From a virus: a DNA stretch of 37,418 nucleotides. The stretch is taken from positions 1 to 37,418 of IMG/VR virus record IMGVR_UViG_3300045806_000118; one strand, written 5' to 3'. A program made the position numbers and the translations under genes. Below the pieces are notes generated by a model. It had not been told where the DNA came from. It worked only from the letters and a program-made list of their open reading frames with translations, and ran no database searches. Below, in pieces: positions 7,136-14,120 of this stretch (position 1 is the first letter of the stretch; each line of letters starts with the position of its first letter).

Positions 7136-7432
7136 TTAATCCAGCACAGTGCGGCAATGGGCATCTTGCTGGATGTACTGATCAATCGCGTGACGCGCAA
7201 GCAAGGGACAATCCTCAAGCGCGTGATACAACACCGTCTGGTCAACCTCGAGCGCCTGATTGCCAGTCTCCAAACGGGCTACGCAAAACCATTCCCCTGT
7301 AGGAAACTGCACCGGCATGCTGATAAGCCAGCCCATGCGCGGCAGAAGCCGGGCATACCCACGCATCACCTCAGCGATGAACGCCCGTGTGCGAGGCTCC
7401 AAATGGTCAGAGCCAGATGACTCTTGCGACAT
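7136..7432 (-). CDS. Hypothetical phage protein (98 aa)
   Basis: 98 residues starting MSQESSGSDHLEPRTRAFIA. There is a likely helix (EVMRGYARLLPRMGW), a beta-like section (LISMPVQFPTGEWFCVARLE) and a helical end (VLYHALEDCPLLARHAIDQY). No motif is recognised. It sits between the HNH nuclease and the terminase small subunit with spacers of 2-4 bases, so it is part of the packaging operon. The start at 7432 is chosen over 7468 because the longer form overlaps the HNH gene. Confidence 0.6.
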   Translation of the reverse strand: MSQESSGSDHLEPRTRAFIAEVMRGYARLLPRMGWLISMPVQFPTGEWFCVARLETGNQALEVDQTVLYHALEDCPLLARHAIDQYIQQDAHCRTVLD

Positions 7433-7436
7433 CGTA

Positions 7437-7856
7437 TCACTCCATTCCCGACGAGATGGGATTCTCACGCATTCTCACATCACGAATGAGAATTCTCAGT
7501 TTCTCACTTTCAGAATGAGAAAGCCGCCCGATGGCCACGAGCGCATCCAGATGCACCGGCCAAATCTCAGAGCCCCGCGTCGAGTTGCAGCGGCCACACG
7601 CCACCGCGAGATTGTCGATTTCCCATTCACCACCCAGCGATTGCGGCAGGATATGCTCGAGCGTGGCGATGGAGCTGGCCGACCTTCCGAAGCGCTTGCC
7701 GCAGTAGCAGCACCGATGATTTTGAGCCTCAGACAAGGCATAGCGGACGCGAGCGCGGAAACGCTGGGGAATTCCACCACCCAGATCAGGCTGGTCTTCG
7801 CCGGTGTGAATACGCCATGCCGCTTCGATCTCCAGGGCCTTCTGATCAGGGCTCAT
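7437..7856 (-). CDS. HNH endonuclease beside the terminase (139 aa)
   Basis: 139 residues. The HNH/zinc core is complete: RCCYCGKRFG (C49, C52), TLEHILPQSLGG (E67, H68), DNLAVACGRCNSTRG (N82, C87, C90, N91). HNH proteins next to terminases are common in phages with cohesive ends and can be needed for genome processing; a packaging-associated nicking role is inferred from position. ATG 7856 is chosen over 7877 because it overlaps the previous stop as ATGA (7856-7853). Glu replaces the more usual Asp before the first catalytic His. Confidence 0.85.
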   Translation of the reverse strand: MSPDQKALEIEAAWRIHTGEDQPDLGGGIPQRFRARVRYALSEAQNHRCCYCGKRFGRSASSIATLEHILPQSLGGEWEIDNLAVACGRCNSTRGSEIWPVHLDALVAIGRLSHSESEKLRILIRDVRMRENPISSGME

Positions 7857-8131
7857 TGAGACGCCGCCGACGAGCACAGCATCTGCCTGCGGGCCTTACG
7901 CGCCGCACGCGAGGCGATCACTGCTTGGCGCACCATTTTGGGAAGGCAATGGGTGCAACCCAGAGAATTCCCGTCACGCATGTCACACCCACGGACCACG
8001 GCGCGATGGCCGCATTCGCACTCACAAAGCCACATCGCATATTGACGGGCAGGCTTAGCGGGTGGTGGCGCACGCTCAATCACCAGCCACTTGCCGAATT
8101 TTCGCCCCGGCATATCGGCAATGAGACTCAT
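7853..8131 (-). CDS. Zinc-ribbon phage protein, AP2/HNH-associated type (92 aa)
   Basis: 92 residues starting MSLIADMPGRKFGKWLVIER. The KFGKWLVIER motif is followed by MWLCECECGHRAVVRGCDMR and DGNSLGCTHC. This layout (F-G-x-L/W-x-V, CxCxCG, V-x-G, GxSxxCxxC) is that of small phage zinc-ribbon proteins found with HNH nucleases and AP2-like DNA-binding domains. A DNA-binding role is likely but not shown. The start overlaps the previous stop (8128) and the stop overlaps the HNH start, both as ATGA. Confidence 0.7.
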   Translation of the reverse strand: MSLIADMPGRKFGKWLVIERAPPPAKPARQYAMWLCECECGHRAVVRGCDMRDGNSLGCTHCLPKMVRQAVIASRAARKARRQMLCSSAASQ

Positions 8132-8673
8132 GCCGCACCACCCCGGCGGGCGGCAGCAATGAAGCCCGCGATATCGGGCAGCCAAGCGCCATAACGCTCG
8201 ACCACCTCGTTGAATTCCTCAATATCGTGGCCAACGATATCCCAGACTGGATTACCCTCGTCGTCGAATACCGGCTCACCGTCCTTATCGACCTTGTGCG
8301 CGGCGTGGCAGAGCTCGTGGTAGACCAGCGCCTCCCGCTGGATCATGGAGGCCTGCTGCCAGAATGTGGCGTCGAGAACCATGATGAAGTCAGGCAGTTC
8401 GCCGCCGCAGGCTTTGATCAGCAACCATTCCGCGAATGGGCCGAGTGTGCCTTGGAATTTCGGCAGGCTCATCGTCCCGAGGATGATTTTCTGGGCCTTC
8501 AACTTCTGATCGCGGCGCATAACGAACAGGATCGTGGCATCGCCATGCCGAAGCGGCTCAAACCGCGGCAGTTCTTTCACCAGCCGCCCGGCGATTGTCC
8601 GTGGATCAGCTTCACCATCCTCTGGGAAAGCGAAGGCCTCATCCATCATCTCGCCGATCAGCACACCGCTCAT
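8128..8673 (-). CDS. Putative phage metallopeptidase (181 aa)
   Basis: 181 residues with a clear zincin motif, ALVYHELCHAAH (H119, E120, H123), and a downstream acidic helix HDIEEFNEVVERYG that may give the third ligand. Proteins of this size and layout (FAEWLLIKACGGELPDFIMV, then FWQQASMIQREALVYHELCH) belong to the putative phage metallopeptidase family; substrate unknown. Genes on both sides overlap it by ATGA. In this packaging-side operon it could process a virion or host protein, but that is speculation. Confidence 0.8.
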   Translation of the reverse strand: MSGVLIGEMMDEAFAFPEDGEADPRTIAGRLVKELPRFEPLRHGDATILFVMRRDQKLKAQKIILGTMSLPKFQGTLGPFAEWLLIKACGGELPDFIMVLDATFWQQASMIQREALVYHELCHAAHKVDKDGEPVFDDEGNPVWDIVGHDIEEFNEVVERYGAWLPDIAGFIAAARRGGAA

Positions 8674-8960
8674 TGTGCGTCACCCGGCGGCTCGGCGACC
8701 TCATCGCCAAACATGATTGCGAATTGTGAAGGAGAATTCGGCCCTTGCTTTGGGTTGGGAGCACAGCGGAACGTGCGCAGATCGCCGGCGATGCGCTGCT
8801 TGGCGGTTGGGCGAATGCCGCAGCCACAGATGTCATCAACAGCGCGATCCGTGGCCACGCCGCAGGTCGAGCATACCCACGACTTGTCACCTTTCACGAT
8901 GCGGCCGAGGCAGTGTCGACACACATGCGGCGCGAAGGTCCATTGCTGCATGGACTTCAT
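8670..8960 (-). CDS. Zinc-ribbon hypothetical phage protein (96 aa)
   Basis: 96 residues starting MKSMQQWTFAPHVCRHCLGR. Four-Cys ribbon: HVCRHCLGRI, then WVCSTCGVATD, with extra ICGCG. The C-terminal half is basic then acidic. It starts inside the end of the upstream gene (8957-8960) and its stop overlaps the metallopeptidase start (8673). Function unknown; nucleic-acid binding is plausible. Confidence 0.65.
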   Translation of the reverse strand: MKSMQQWTFAPHVCRHCLGRIVKGDKSWVCSTCGVATDRAVDDICGCGIRPTAKQRIAGDLRTFRCAPNPKQGPNSPSQFAIMFGDEVAEPPGDAQ

Positions 8961-9634
8961 GCGGCGATCCGCATCTCAGCGCCAGAATGCCACCACGCGA
9001 ATAGAACCCCCTGCCCGGCTGGGCTGAAATCGACGCGGCGGCGGGGTTGGCACGGAGTTGAGCGGTGTGTGAGGCGGCGCGGCGGCGTGGCAACGCCCAG
9101 TTCCATCTGCCCGACCGCATCGCCCCATTGCACCCGGCAGCGGCCAAATGCGAGCGCACCGCGCGCGCTGTTGGTTTTCGCCGTCTGGATCATCGCCTCG
9201 GCAGCCGTGGTGACATGCGGGCGGACAACAACACGCACGCCCTTCCCTTGCCCGACAGCAAAGCGCGCGCAAAATAGCCGATCCGAGAGAGCCGGGCGCG
9301 TGCCCTTGGCATTGCGACCGACGATCGCCTCACGCTGGCGATTATAGCAGGAGACGCAGAACGTCGCGCTTATCAGCCGCGAGGCCGGTTGCAGGCAGCG
9401 GCAGCAAATAACGCTCCAAACATCCGCCGCCGTGTCGACCGCGCGGATGGTGCGACCAGCTGAGGTCGCGCCGACCGCGCACCCGCGACATGCGGAACGC
9501 GCTTCCCAGGGTTCGGGAGCCTTTGCGCCATTCGCAGACTCCCACAGCCGCGCACAACCTGGCTTAGACAGGGTCATAGCGCGGCGCTCACAGCGCATCA
9601 TCTCGATAGGATTAGGATATTGCATGCTTTGCAT
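8957..9634 (-). CDS. Cys-rich basic phage protein (225 aa)
   Basis: About 225 residues. The N-terminus MQSMQYPNPIEMMRCERRAM, then TLSKPGCARLW, resembles a conserved phage hypothetical family that opens with Y-P-N-P-I and an MRCERRA motif. Two Cys pairs follow: ACRGCAVG and CCRCLQ...FCVSCYNRQRE. The rest is Arg-rich. It is the first gene of the packaging-side operon, downstream of the lysis cassette hairpin. The start at 9634 is chosen (alternative 9625) because the longer frame to 9736 would read through the perfect inverted repeat. Probably a nucleic-acid-binding protein; role unknown. Confidence 0.6.
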   Translation of the reverse strand: MQSMQYPNPIEMMRCERRAMTLSKPGCARLWESANGAKAPEPWEARSACRGCAVGATSAGRTIRAVDTAADVWSVICCRCLQPASRLISATFCVSCYNRQREAIVGRNAKGTRPALSDRLFCARFAVGQGKGVRVVVRPHVTTAAEAMIQTAKTNSARGALAFGRCRVQWGDAVGQMELGVATPPRRLTHRSTPCQPRRRVDFSPAGQGVLFAWWHSGAEMRIAA

Positions 9635-9700
9635 AGGAAATCCGCCGATGTTCCTTTCCGGCAGGATAAACGCACGGGCATACGCGCCGCAAGACGACAA

Positions 9701-9736
9701 ATGCGACACACCACAAGTGATTGTGGTGTGTCGCAT
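9701..9736. terminator. Perfect 16-bp inverted repeat with GTGA loop, probable leftward terminator
   Basis: ATGCGACACACCACAA (9701-9716), loop GTGA, then its exact reverse complement (9721-9736). It begins 11 bases after the outer-spanin stop codon and before the next leftward gene. The leftward side is followed by TTTGTCGTCTTG, only moderately T-rich, so this is either an intrinsic terminator for the lysis cassette or a binding or RNA-processing site. Confidence 0.6.
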
Positions 9737-9747
9737 GTCAGAGACCC

Positions 9748-10011
9748 CTATTTCGTGGCTTGCAGTTTGCGGATGGCGTCTAGGCGCGTCTCATCGCATG
9801 TGATGGTATCGTCCTGATCCAGCAAAAACCCCGCAATTTGCTGGTCTGAGGCCTGATCAGGCAAAGCCGGGCGGGCACAAGCAGCGGTCAGTTCAGCCGG
9901 GATATCACGGTAGACCAGCACTGGCGTTGGCACCGAGACGGCGGGCGCGCAACTCACCAAGAGCAGCGCCAGCAGCAGGAAGCACGGCACACGCAGGATT
10001 GACGGGAACAT
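9748..10011 (-). CDS. Outer-membrane spanin lipoprotein, Rz1-like (87 aa)
   Basis: 87 residues starting MFPSILRVPCFLLLALLLVS followed by Cys21: a lipoprotein signal with lipobox LVSC. The mature part is short, with Pro residues (APAVSVPTPVLVYRDIPAEL) and two further Cys. The gene starts within the 3' part of the inner-spanin-like gene in another frame (shared bases 9905-10011), the classical overlapped Rz/Rz1 layout. In the last step of lysis the o-spanin lipoprotein and the inner spanin connect the two membranes and fuse them. Confidence 0.82.
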   Translation of the reverse strand: MFPSILRVPCFLLLALLLVSCAPAVSVPTPVLVYRDIPAELTAACARPALPDQASDQQIAGFLLDQDDTITCDETRLDAIRKLQATK

Positions 10012-10447
10012 GAGAAATCCTTTCCTGTTTGAATTGAGCAGTTTTTTGCAGCAGTGCGACCTCTTGCGCATGAGCGGCCTGGATTTGTTTGAGTGCTGCA
10101 GCGGCTTCACGGTCCTTTGCGGCCGCCACCTCAGCCGTAGCCAGCTTCGCCGCATCTTCCACCGCCTTGTTGGCTGCCATCTGAGCCGTGGCCAGGGCCA
10201 GATTGACCTCATGCCCGGCATAGATGCGTGCGCCACCCACCACGAGCAGCACAACACCCACCACGCGGACGAATGCGCCGACCGGGCCGGAGAGGAGCGC
10301 GCCGAGCGGCCCGGCAAGGACGCTGATCATCGGCGCGGTGTAGCTGGCGATCAGCATTGCAGCGCCCGCAAGGAAAATTGCCCATGAGATCAGATCAGCA
10401 AAGAAGTCAGCCATCGGCCCAAGCAGGCCGAGCACAAGATCAGTCAT
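9905..10447 (-). CDS. Inner-membrane spanin-like protein with holin-like hydrophobic segments (180 aa)
   Basis: 180 residues. Hydrophobic segments occupy about residues 16-52 (WAIFLAGAAMLIASYTAPMI; VLAGPLGALL) and 59-77 (FVRVVGVVLLVVGGARIYAG). An Ala-rich coiled coil follows from about 82 to 143 (AANKAVEDAAKLATAEVAAA; ALKQIQAAHAQEVALLQ) and a Cys-containing tail ends it. The coiled coil and the overlapping lipoprotein gene mark it as the Rz-like partner. Ordinary inner spanins have a single N-terminal membrane anchor; this one has two or three hydrophobic stretches, so it may combine holin and spanin features. The start overlaps the stop of the holin-like gene (10447-10444). Confidence 0.72.
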   Translation of the reverse strand: MTDLVLGLLGPMADFFADLISWAIFLAGAAMLIASYTAPMISVLAGPLGALLSGPVGAFVRVVGVVLLVVGGARIYAGHEVNLALATAQMAANKAVEDAAKLATAEVAAAKDREAAAALKQIQAAHAQEVALLQKTAQFKQERISHVPVNPACAVLPAAGAALGELRARRLGANASAGLP

Positions 10448-10722
10448 CGGCGTGGTGGCTCCGTATTGGCCTTGATGGCAACACCGGCACCGCCGCCGGC
10501 AAGCACTGCAGCAGCACCCGAACCAAACGCAACCGGGTCGAATGCTGCATGATGGGCAATGATGTGAAACGCTGTAAGGCCGATATAGGCGAGGCTCATT
10601 TTGAACCAGAGGATGCGGCCGAGATCGAGCGTTTGGTTATCGGCGCCCGTGAAAACCTGCAGCACGGAACCCTTGAAGCCAGCCTTGGGCGGCGTGGCAT
10701 CCGATGCGGCTGTATCGCTCAT
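10444..10722 (-). CDS. Holin-like small membrane protein (92 aa)
   Basis: 92 residues. A hydrophilic N-terminus is followed by two membrane segments: ILWFKMSLAYIGLTAFHIIA and PVAFGSGAAAVLAGGGAGVA, then IKANTEPPRR. The second segment (FDPVAFGSGAAAVLAGGGAG) matches a recurrent family of small phage membrane proteins next to endolysins. Position between endolysin and spanins supports a holin role. Start and stop overlap the neighbours as ATGA. Confidence 0.65.
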   Translation of the reverse strand: MSDTAASDATPPKAGFKGSVLQVFTGADNQTLDLGRILWFKMSLAYIGLTAFHIIAHHAAFDPVAFGSGAAAVLAGGGAGVAIKANTEPPRR

Positions 10723-11534
10723 GGATGGACCCCCAGCAGGGCAAGCGTGCTAGGACCGGCAATCCCGTCGACCGTGAGATTGCACAGTTGCTGGAAGCGC
10801 ATCACCGCGAGATAGGTGGCGCGGCCGAACTGCCCATCGACCTGCAAATCATTGCCGTGCCCGTCGAGTGCGTCTTGCAGCTTGCGCACCATGTCACCAG
10901 TCGAGCCCTGGCGCAGCGGTGGCGGCGGCGCATCGCCCCAGGTGGCATAGTCTGTGTAGGCCTGTTGCAGACGGCTTGCGTAGTTGTTGCGGGCCTCGAG
11001 CGGGCCGTTATAGCGCAGTGCGAACGTGGTCCAATCACGCTCAGCCAGCGCACCATCCATCCGGTTTGCCTTGACGAACGCGACGAAGGCATCCAGCTGG
11101 GCGCGCTCGCTCTCGCAAATCGCGGCCACATAATCCTTGGCATCGCCAAACCCGCAATCGTGGCAATTCTCGCCAAGAATTTGGAATAAACCCCAGCTCG
11201 TCGAACGCAGCGCCGCGTCGAAATCCAGTGCTACCGCCTGGTCGAGCCGCAGATATTCCGCCGCACCATCGCGATACAGCGACCAGTCAGGCGACGAGAC
11301 GCTGATGTTGGGATAGGCGCGATCGTATTGGTGCTGCGTCTCATTCCCGAAATGCAGCGCTTCAAACAGGATGCGCGGGCGACCGGAACCGTCGCTCAAA
11401 AAACCGCTGGTGGTGCCGACCTCGACGATGCGCACGGCATGGATTGCCGCTTCATCACAACCCAGCGCTTGGGCAGCAGCAGTATAGTCGGATGGCACCA
11501 GCGGTGTTGCGGCGCCAGAAAAGTCGATTTGCAT
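10719..11534 (-). CDS. Endolysin: N-acetylmuramidase with peptidoglycan-binding domain (271 aa)
   Basis: Residues about 1-195 match the phage N-acetylmuramidase family: RILFEALHFGN (catalytic-Glu region), then STSWGLFQILGENCHDCGF and ALRYNGPLEARNNYASRLQQ. Residues about 200-270 form a peptidoglycan-binding domain (LRQGSTGDMVRKLQDALDGH ... VDGQFGRATYLAVMRFQQ ... VDGIAGPSTLALLG). The enzyme cuts glycan strands at lysis. No signal peptide is visible, so release through a holin is expected. ATG 11534 is chosen over a GTG three codons earlier. First gene of the lysis cassette. Confidence 0.88.
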   Translation of the reverse strand: MQIDFSGAATPLVPSDYTAAAQALGCDEAAIHAVRIVEVGTTSGFLSDGSGRPRILFEALHFGNETQHQYDRAYPNISVSSPDWSLYRDGAAEYLRLDQAVALDFDAALRSTSWGLFQILGENCHDCGFGDAKDYVAAICESERAQLDAFVAFVKANRMDGALAERDWTTFALRYNGPLEARNNYASRLQQAYTDYATWGDAPPPPLRQGSTGDMVRKLQDALDGHGNDLQVDGQFGRATYLAVMRFQQLCNLTVDGIAGPSTLALLGVHP

Positions 11535-11612
11535 AAGCCTCACCCTGAGTTGACAGGGAAAGGCTCACGTCACGACACGCCATAGGCGACACGATGACCG
11601 GAATTTCAGATC

Positions 11613-11630
11613 GTGTGGACTTTGCCGGCC
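11613..11630 (-). repeat. Iteron copy downstream of repA
   Basis: GTGTGGACTTTGCCGGCC, the inverted orientation of the origin iteron with one change (TTTGCC for TTTACC). It lies just 3' of repA. A weaker copy, GTAAAGTCCACAC, is inside the repA coding sequence at 11710-11722. Confidence 0.7.
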
Positions 11631-11633
11631 TTG

Positions 11634-12560
11634 TCAGCCGAGGCCGAGACGCTTGGCTTCGGCCTTGGGCACCGCCGGCGGCGATGGCAACAGCATGATG
11701 CCCGTGTCAGTAAAGTCCACACTTGCCTCCGGATAGACCGCGAGGGCGATTTTCAGCGCCTCAATGAAGACCGGCTTGAAGTGGCTGATCTTTTTGACCG
11801 AGCCGCCAAACTGGGTTTGCAAAGCGCGCCAGGTGATAGGCGTCGGGCGGCCAAGCGAATGCAGGCGATAGGCCAGCCAGATATAGACGTCGATTGCCAC
11901 CGAGCGGTTGCCGATGGCGCGGATTGCCTCTTCGCGGATCGGAACAGGATGCTCTTGCAGCGACCGCCAGAATGCGTCGTCGAGCCGAACGCGATCTTGC
12001 CACAGACTGGGCTGGCGTGTGTCGCCTATGCCCGTGAGGGAAATCGCACCACGCACAAATGCGCCGTTTTCACGGATTTGCGCGTCTCCAGCATCGGTGA
12101 AAAACGTCAGGCGGCATGAGGAAATCCGCCAGGCCTGCTCGGTGACGAGCTTATAGGTTCGTCCACCAATGCCGATGCCCATCCGATCCATCCAGGCGCG
12201 CATGGACGCGCCGAGCTCGACTTCCGGCGAACTGGTGCGGATCGCCTGCGTTTGGAGGTAGAGCAGGATAAGCCGGGCCAGCGTACCGTAAGGCACGCCG
12301 ATCAGATCTCCGCTCTCAGAACGACCGCTCTCGATCAGCAGCGTGGTGGAAAGCCCCTTGCGCCGCCACACGGGCTCGCTGATGGCCTTATGCGGCAAAT
12401 TGCTCATGGCAAACCCGGCATGGGTGATGCCAAGGCGCATCTCCTCCTCACTCATCACCGCAGCCGCCGCATTGACGGCCAGCTTGTCAGCCGCCGTGTC
12501 CTGCATGGCACGAGCGGTAACAACGCCATGACGCTCAATGAGGTGGTGGAGTGTTCCCAT
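11634..12560 (-). CDS. repA: Plasmid replication initiator RepA (308 aa)
   Basis: The protein resembles the plasmid-encoded RepA family of alphaproteobacterial plasmids. The diagnostic stretch LIGVPYGTLARLILLYLQTQ, then AIRTSSPEVELGASMRAWMD and GRTYKLVTEQ, fits that family, as does a C-terminal region DVYIWLAYRLHSLGRPTPIT with WRALQTQFGG (second winged-helix type). RepA binds origin iterons and starts plasmid replication. The start is set at ATG 12560 because the longer frame (to 12662) would translate an iteron. Iterons lie on both sides of the gene, so autoregulation is likely. Its presence inside a phage genome is the main evidence for a plasmid prophage. Confidence 0.85.
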   Translation of the reverse strand: MGTLHHLIERHGVVTARAMQDTAADKLAVNAAAAVMSEEEMRLGITHAGFAMSNLPHKAISEPVWRRKGLSTTLLIESGRSESGDLIGVPYGTLARLILLYLQTQAIRTSSPEVELGASMRAWMDRMGIGIGGRTYKLVTEQAWRISSCRLTFFTDAGDAQIRENGAFVRGAISLTGIGDTRQPSLWQDRVRLDDAFWRSLQEHPVPIREEAIRAIGNRSVAIDVYIWLAYRLHSLGRPTPITWRALQTQFGGSVKKISHFKPVFIEALKIALAVYPEASVDFTDTGIMLLPSPPAVPKAEAKRLGLG

Positions 12561-12871
12561 ATCCAACCCTATGCGCAGATTTTCCGGCGTTGCAACGTGG
12601 ACTTTACCGGCCCTGGCCGCTGGCGCCGATTTTCGGCCGGCGATGCAGCGCGCTTGATCCAATGTGGACTTTACCGGCTCTAACCTATTGGAAGGATATT
12701 AGATTCTTCTATTAGTATGTGCCGCTAGAGTCCACGGGATAACCCCGATTTGGCCGGTAGAGTCCACACACGGGCCGGTGAAGTCCACGGGATAAGATGC
12801 TGTTTTTGAAACATTGGCGATTTCAACACCCGTCCGAGCGGCAAAGTGGGGGCCGGTAAAGTCCACACCCA
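12561..12871. other. Putative plasmid replication origin (gene-free, iteron-bearing)
   Basis: About 310 bases with no convincing gene, between the repA start and the small gene ending at 12872. It holds six strong iteron copies, in two inverted and four direct orientations, around an A+T-rich stretch (about 12680-12720) that could be the unwinding element. Two direct copies extend to AGTCCACGGGATAA (12729-12742 and 12782-12795). No exact DnaA box (TTATCCACA) was spotted by eye. The repA promoter must also lie here, so RepA binding would couple initiation and autorepression. Confidence 0.75.
12597..12870. repeat. Iteron array, consensus GGCCGGTARAGTCCAC
   Basis: Inverted copies: GTGGACTTTACCGGCC at 12597-12612 and TGTGGACTTTACCGGC at 12663-12678. 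Direct copies: GCCGCTAGAGTCCACGGG at 12721-12738, GGCCGGTAGAGTCCACACA at 12752-12770, GGCCGGTGAAGTCCACGGG at 12773-12791, GGCCGGTAAAGTCCACACC at 12851-12869. Spacing is irregular (20-80 bases). These are the expected RepA-binding sites. Confidence 0.85.
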
Positions 12872-13120
12872 TTATGCATCACTGAGACCGCCTAGACGAC
12901 CCGACTCCATCGACAAACCGGGCGACTCGAATGCCCGACCGATAGTGACGCGGCCTTCCAAAAACTGATGCGCCGTAATAGTCGCTATTTCGATTTCACC
13001 GTGGCACTCGACTTTTAAGTTCAGCGTCAATCCGACACAGGGATAGAGGTGAGTGATACGCTCAACTAGCTTTCCACATCGCGCGCAAATCACTTTCGAA
13101 ACATCAAACGCCTTAAACAT
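12872..13120 (-). CDS. Small hypothetical protein with CxxC and beta body (82 aa)
   Basis: 82 residues starting MFKAFDVSKVICARCGKLVE. One CxxC pair plus C30 and C40 could bind a metal. The rest is beta-like (LTLNLKVECHGEIEIATITA). ATG 13120 has a clear GGAG seven bases upstream and overlaps the end of the MT-A70 gene by 8 bases, so it belongs to that operon. Its 3' end abuts the iteron array. Function unknown. Confidence 0.65.
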   Translation of the reverse strand: MFKAFDVSKVICARCGKLVERITHLYPCVGLTLNLKVECHGEIEIATITAHQFLEGRVTIGRAFESPGLSMESGRLGGLSDA

Positions 13121-13685
13121 CAAATTTCTCCGTTTCGTTGCCCCAGGCCGACCAGCCCGGCGCAGATTGGCGGGCAAACAGTTCAAGCCGCGGTCCTGGC
13201 CATAACCGCTCACAGGCCGAGCGCATCGCCTCCGGCTTGCGCGAATGCTCCCGCACCGGTGCTACGATCAGGTTGCGCACGTCACGCACCATCTGGCGCG
13301 GCTTGCCAATGGTACCCAGCAGAAAGAATTCAGCGGCCGAGCGAAAGCAGTAGCCAGTGCCGAATGCCCATTTCTCGCCCGTGCTGGATTGCTTGGCCCA
13401 GGCCCCGGCAGACTTGAATGTGAAGCCCCACGCCGCCATCGTCTCGAGCGCATGAGGCAGCATCGGTGCCGTATCCCACATCACCAGCGCACAATCTGGT
13501 GCTGCAAGGTGGCCAACGGGCAGCGCCTTGATGGCGGGCAGGTCCATGCAATCATAATGCGCGGCTGGGTTCTTCACCTCACCGGCCGCGCTGTAATTTC
13601 GAAAATACCAGGGCGGGTCCGCCAGGATCACCCCGTAGTGCATCGGCATCAGATCACCGAACGGCCATGCGCTACCGGCTGACAT
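13113..13685 (-). CDS. MT-A70 family DNA adenine-N6 methyltransferase (190 aa)
   Basis: Catalytic motif DPPW at residues 23-26 (YGVILADPPWYFRN) with typical MT-A70 context: DCALVMWDTAPMLPHALETM, then AWGFTFKSAGAWAKQ, then FLLGTIGKPRQMVRDVRNLI and REHSRKPEAMRSACERLWPG PRLELFARQ. These enzymes transfer methyl from S-adenosylmethionine to adenine N6. In phages they are thought to modify phage DNA against host restriction or to mimic host methylation. No cognate endonuclease is adjacent. The 5' end overlaps a small membrane-peptide gene; the 3' end overlaps the gene ending at 12872. Confidence 0.88.
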   Translation of the reverse strand: MSAGSAWPFGDLMPMHYGVILADPPWYFRNYSAAGEVKNPAAHYDCMDLPAIKALPVGHLAAPDCALVMWDTAPMLPHALETMAAWGFTFKSAGAWAKQSSTGEKWAFGTGYCFRSAAEFFLLGTIGKPRQMVRDVRNLIVAPVREHSRKPEAMRSACERLWPGPRLELFARQSAPGWSAWGNETEKFDV

Positions 13686-13785
13686 ACGCGAGCACCAACA
13701 GGATCGGCAACCACCAGCAGAAACGCCACCAGCCGCGGCGCAAGCGTGGAATATCGCGGATCTCCCGGCCGATCTGGTGGTTCAT
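13672..13785 (-). CDS. 37-residue Trp-rich single-pass membrane peptide
   Basis: The peptide reads MNHQIGREIRDIPRLRRGWW followed by RFCWWLPILLVLAYVSR. A basic N-terminus precedes one hydrophobic segment rich in Trp, consistent with an inner-membrane peptide. ATG 13785 overlaps the preceding stop (13782-13784) as ATGA, and the 3' end overlaps the methyltransferase start by 14 bases, which argues that it is a real gene. Function unknown. Confidence 0.55.
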   Translation of the reverse strand: MNHQIGREIRDIPRLRRGWWRFCWWLPILLVLAYVSR

Positions 13786-14120
13786 GAAGCATCTCCGCAT
13801 CGCAAAAATTTGTGATATTGGGCGACCGTCATCCGCTCAGGCTGTGAGCGCCGAGGTTGATCCGCCTTGGACTTTGGTGGCGCCGCCGGCTGCACCGGTG
13901 CCGGCGATGTGGCGAGCAGCTGTTGCAGATACCAAAGCGGCACCACCGCCACCTCGATTACCTCCCACCCCTGCCCTGCCAGCGCTGGCCATGCCCTGCC
14001 CGTCACACTGCCGGCGGCATGTTGCGCAGAAGCGCGGTTCCGCCGGACGAGATCAATGTCGATCTTTGCGCCCTTGAGAACCGCGCTAAAAGCGGTGGTA
14101 TATTCAGGCGAAGCGGGCAT
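13782..14120 (-). CDS. Hypothetical phage protein (112 aa)
   Basis: 112 residues starting MPASPEYTTAFSAVLKGAKI. Mixed N-terminal half, a hydrophobic helix (WEVIEVAVVPLWYLQQLLAT), a Pro/Ala-rich linker (SPAPVQPAAPPKSKADQPRR) and a short C-terminal segment (MTVAQYHKFLRCGD). No known domain is recognised. Overlaps the upstream MarR-like gene by 17 bases and the downstream peptide gene by ATGA. Confidence 0.6.
   Translation of the reverse strand: MPASPEYTTAFSAVLKGAKIDIDLVRRNRASAQHAAGSVTGRAWPALAGQGWEVIEVAVVPLWYLQQLLATSPAPVQPAAPPKSKADQPRRSQPERMTVAQYHKFLRCGDAS

Noticed and set aside
12561-12662. N-terminal extension of RepA to 12662
   Set aside because: The extension would translate an iteron (12597-12612) and has no family resemblance.
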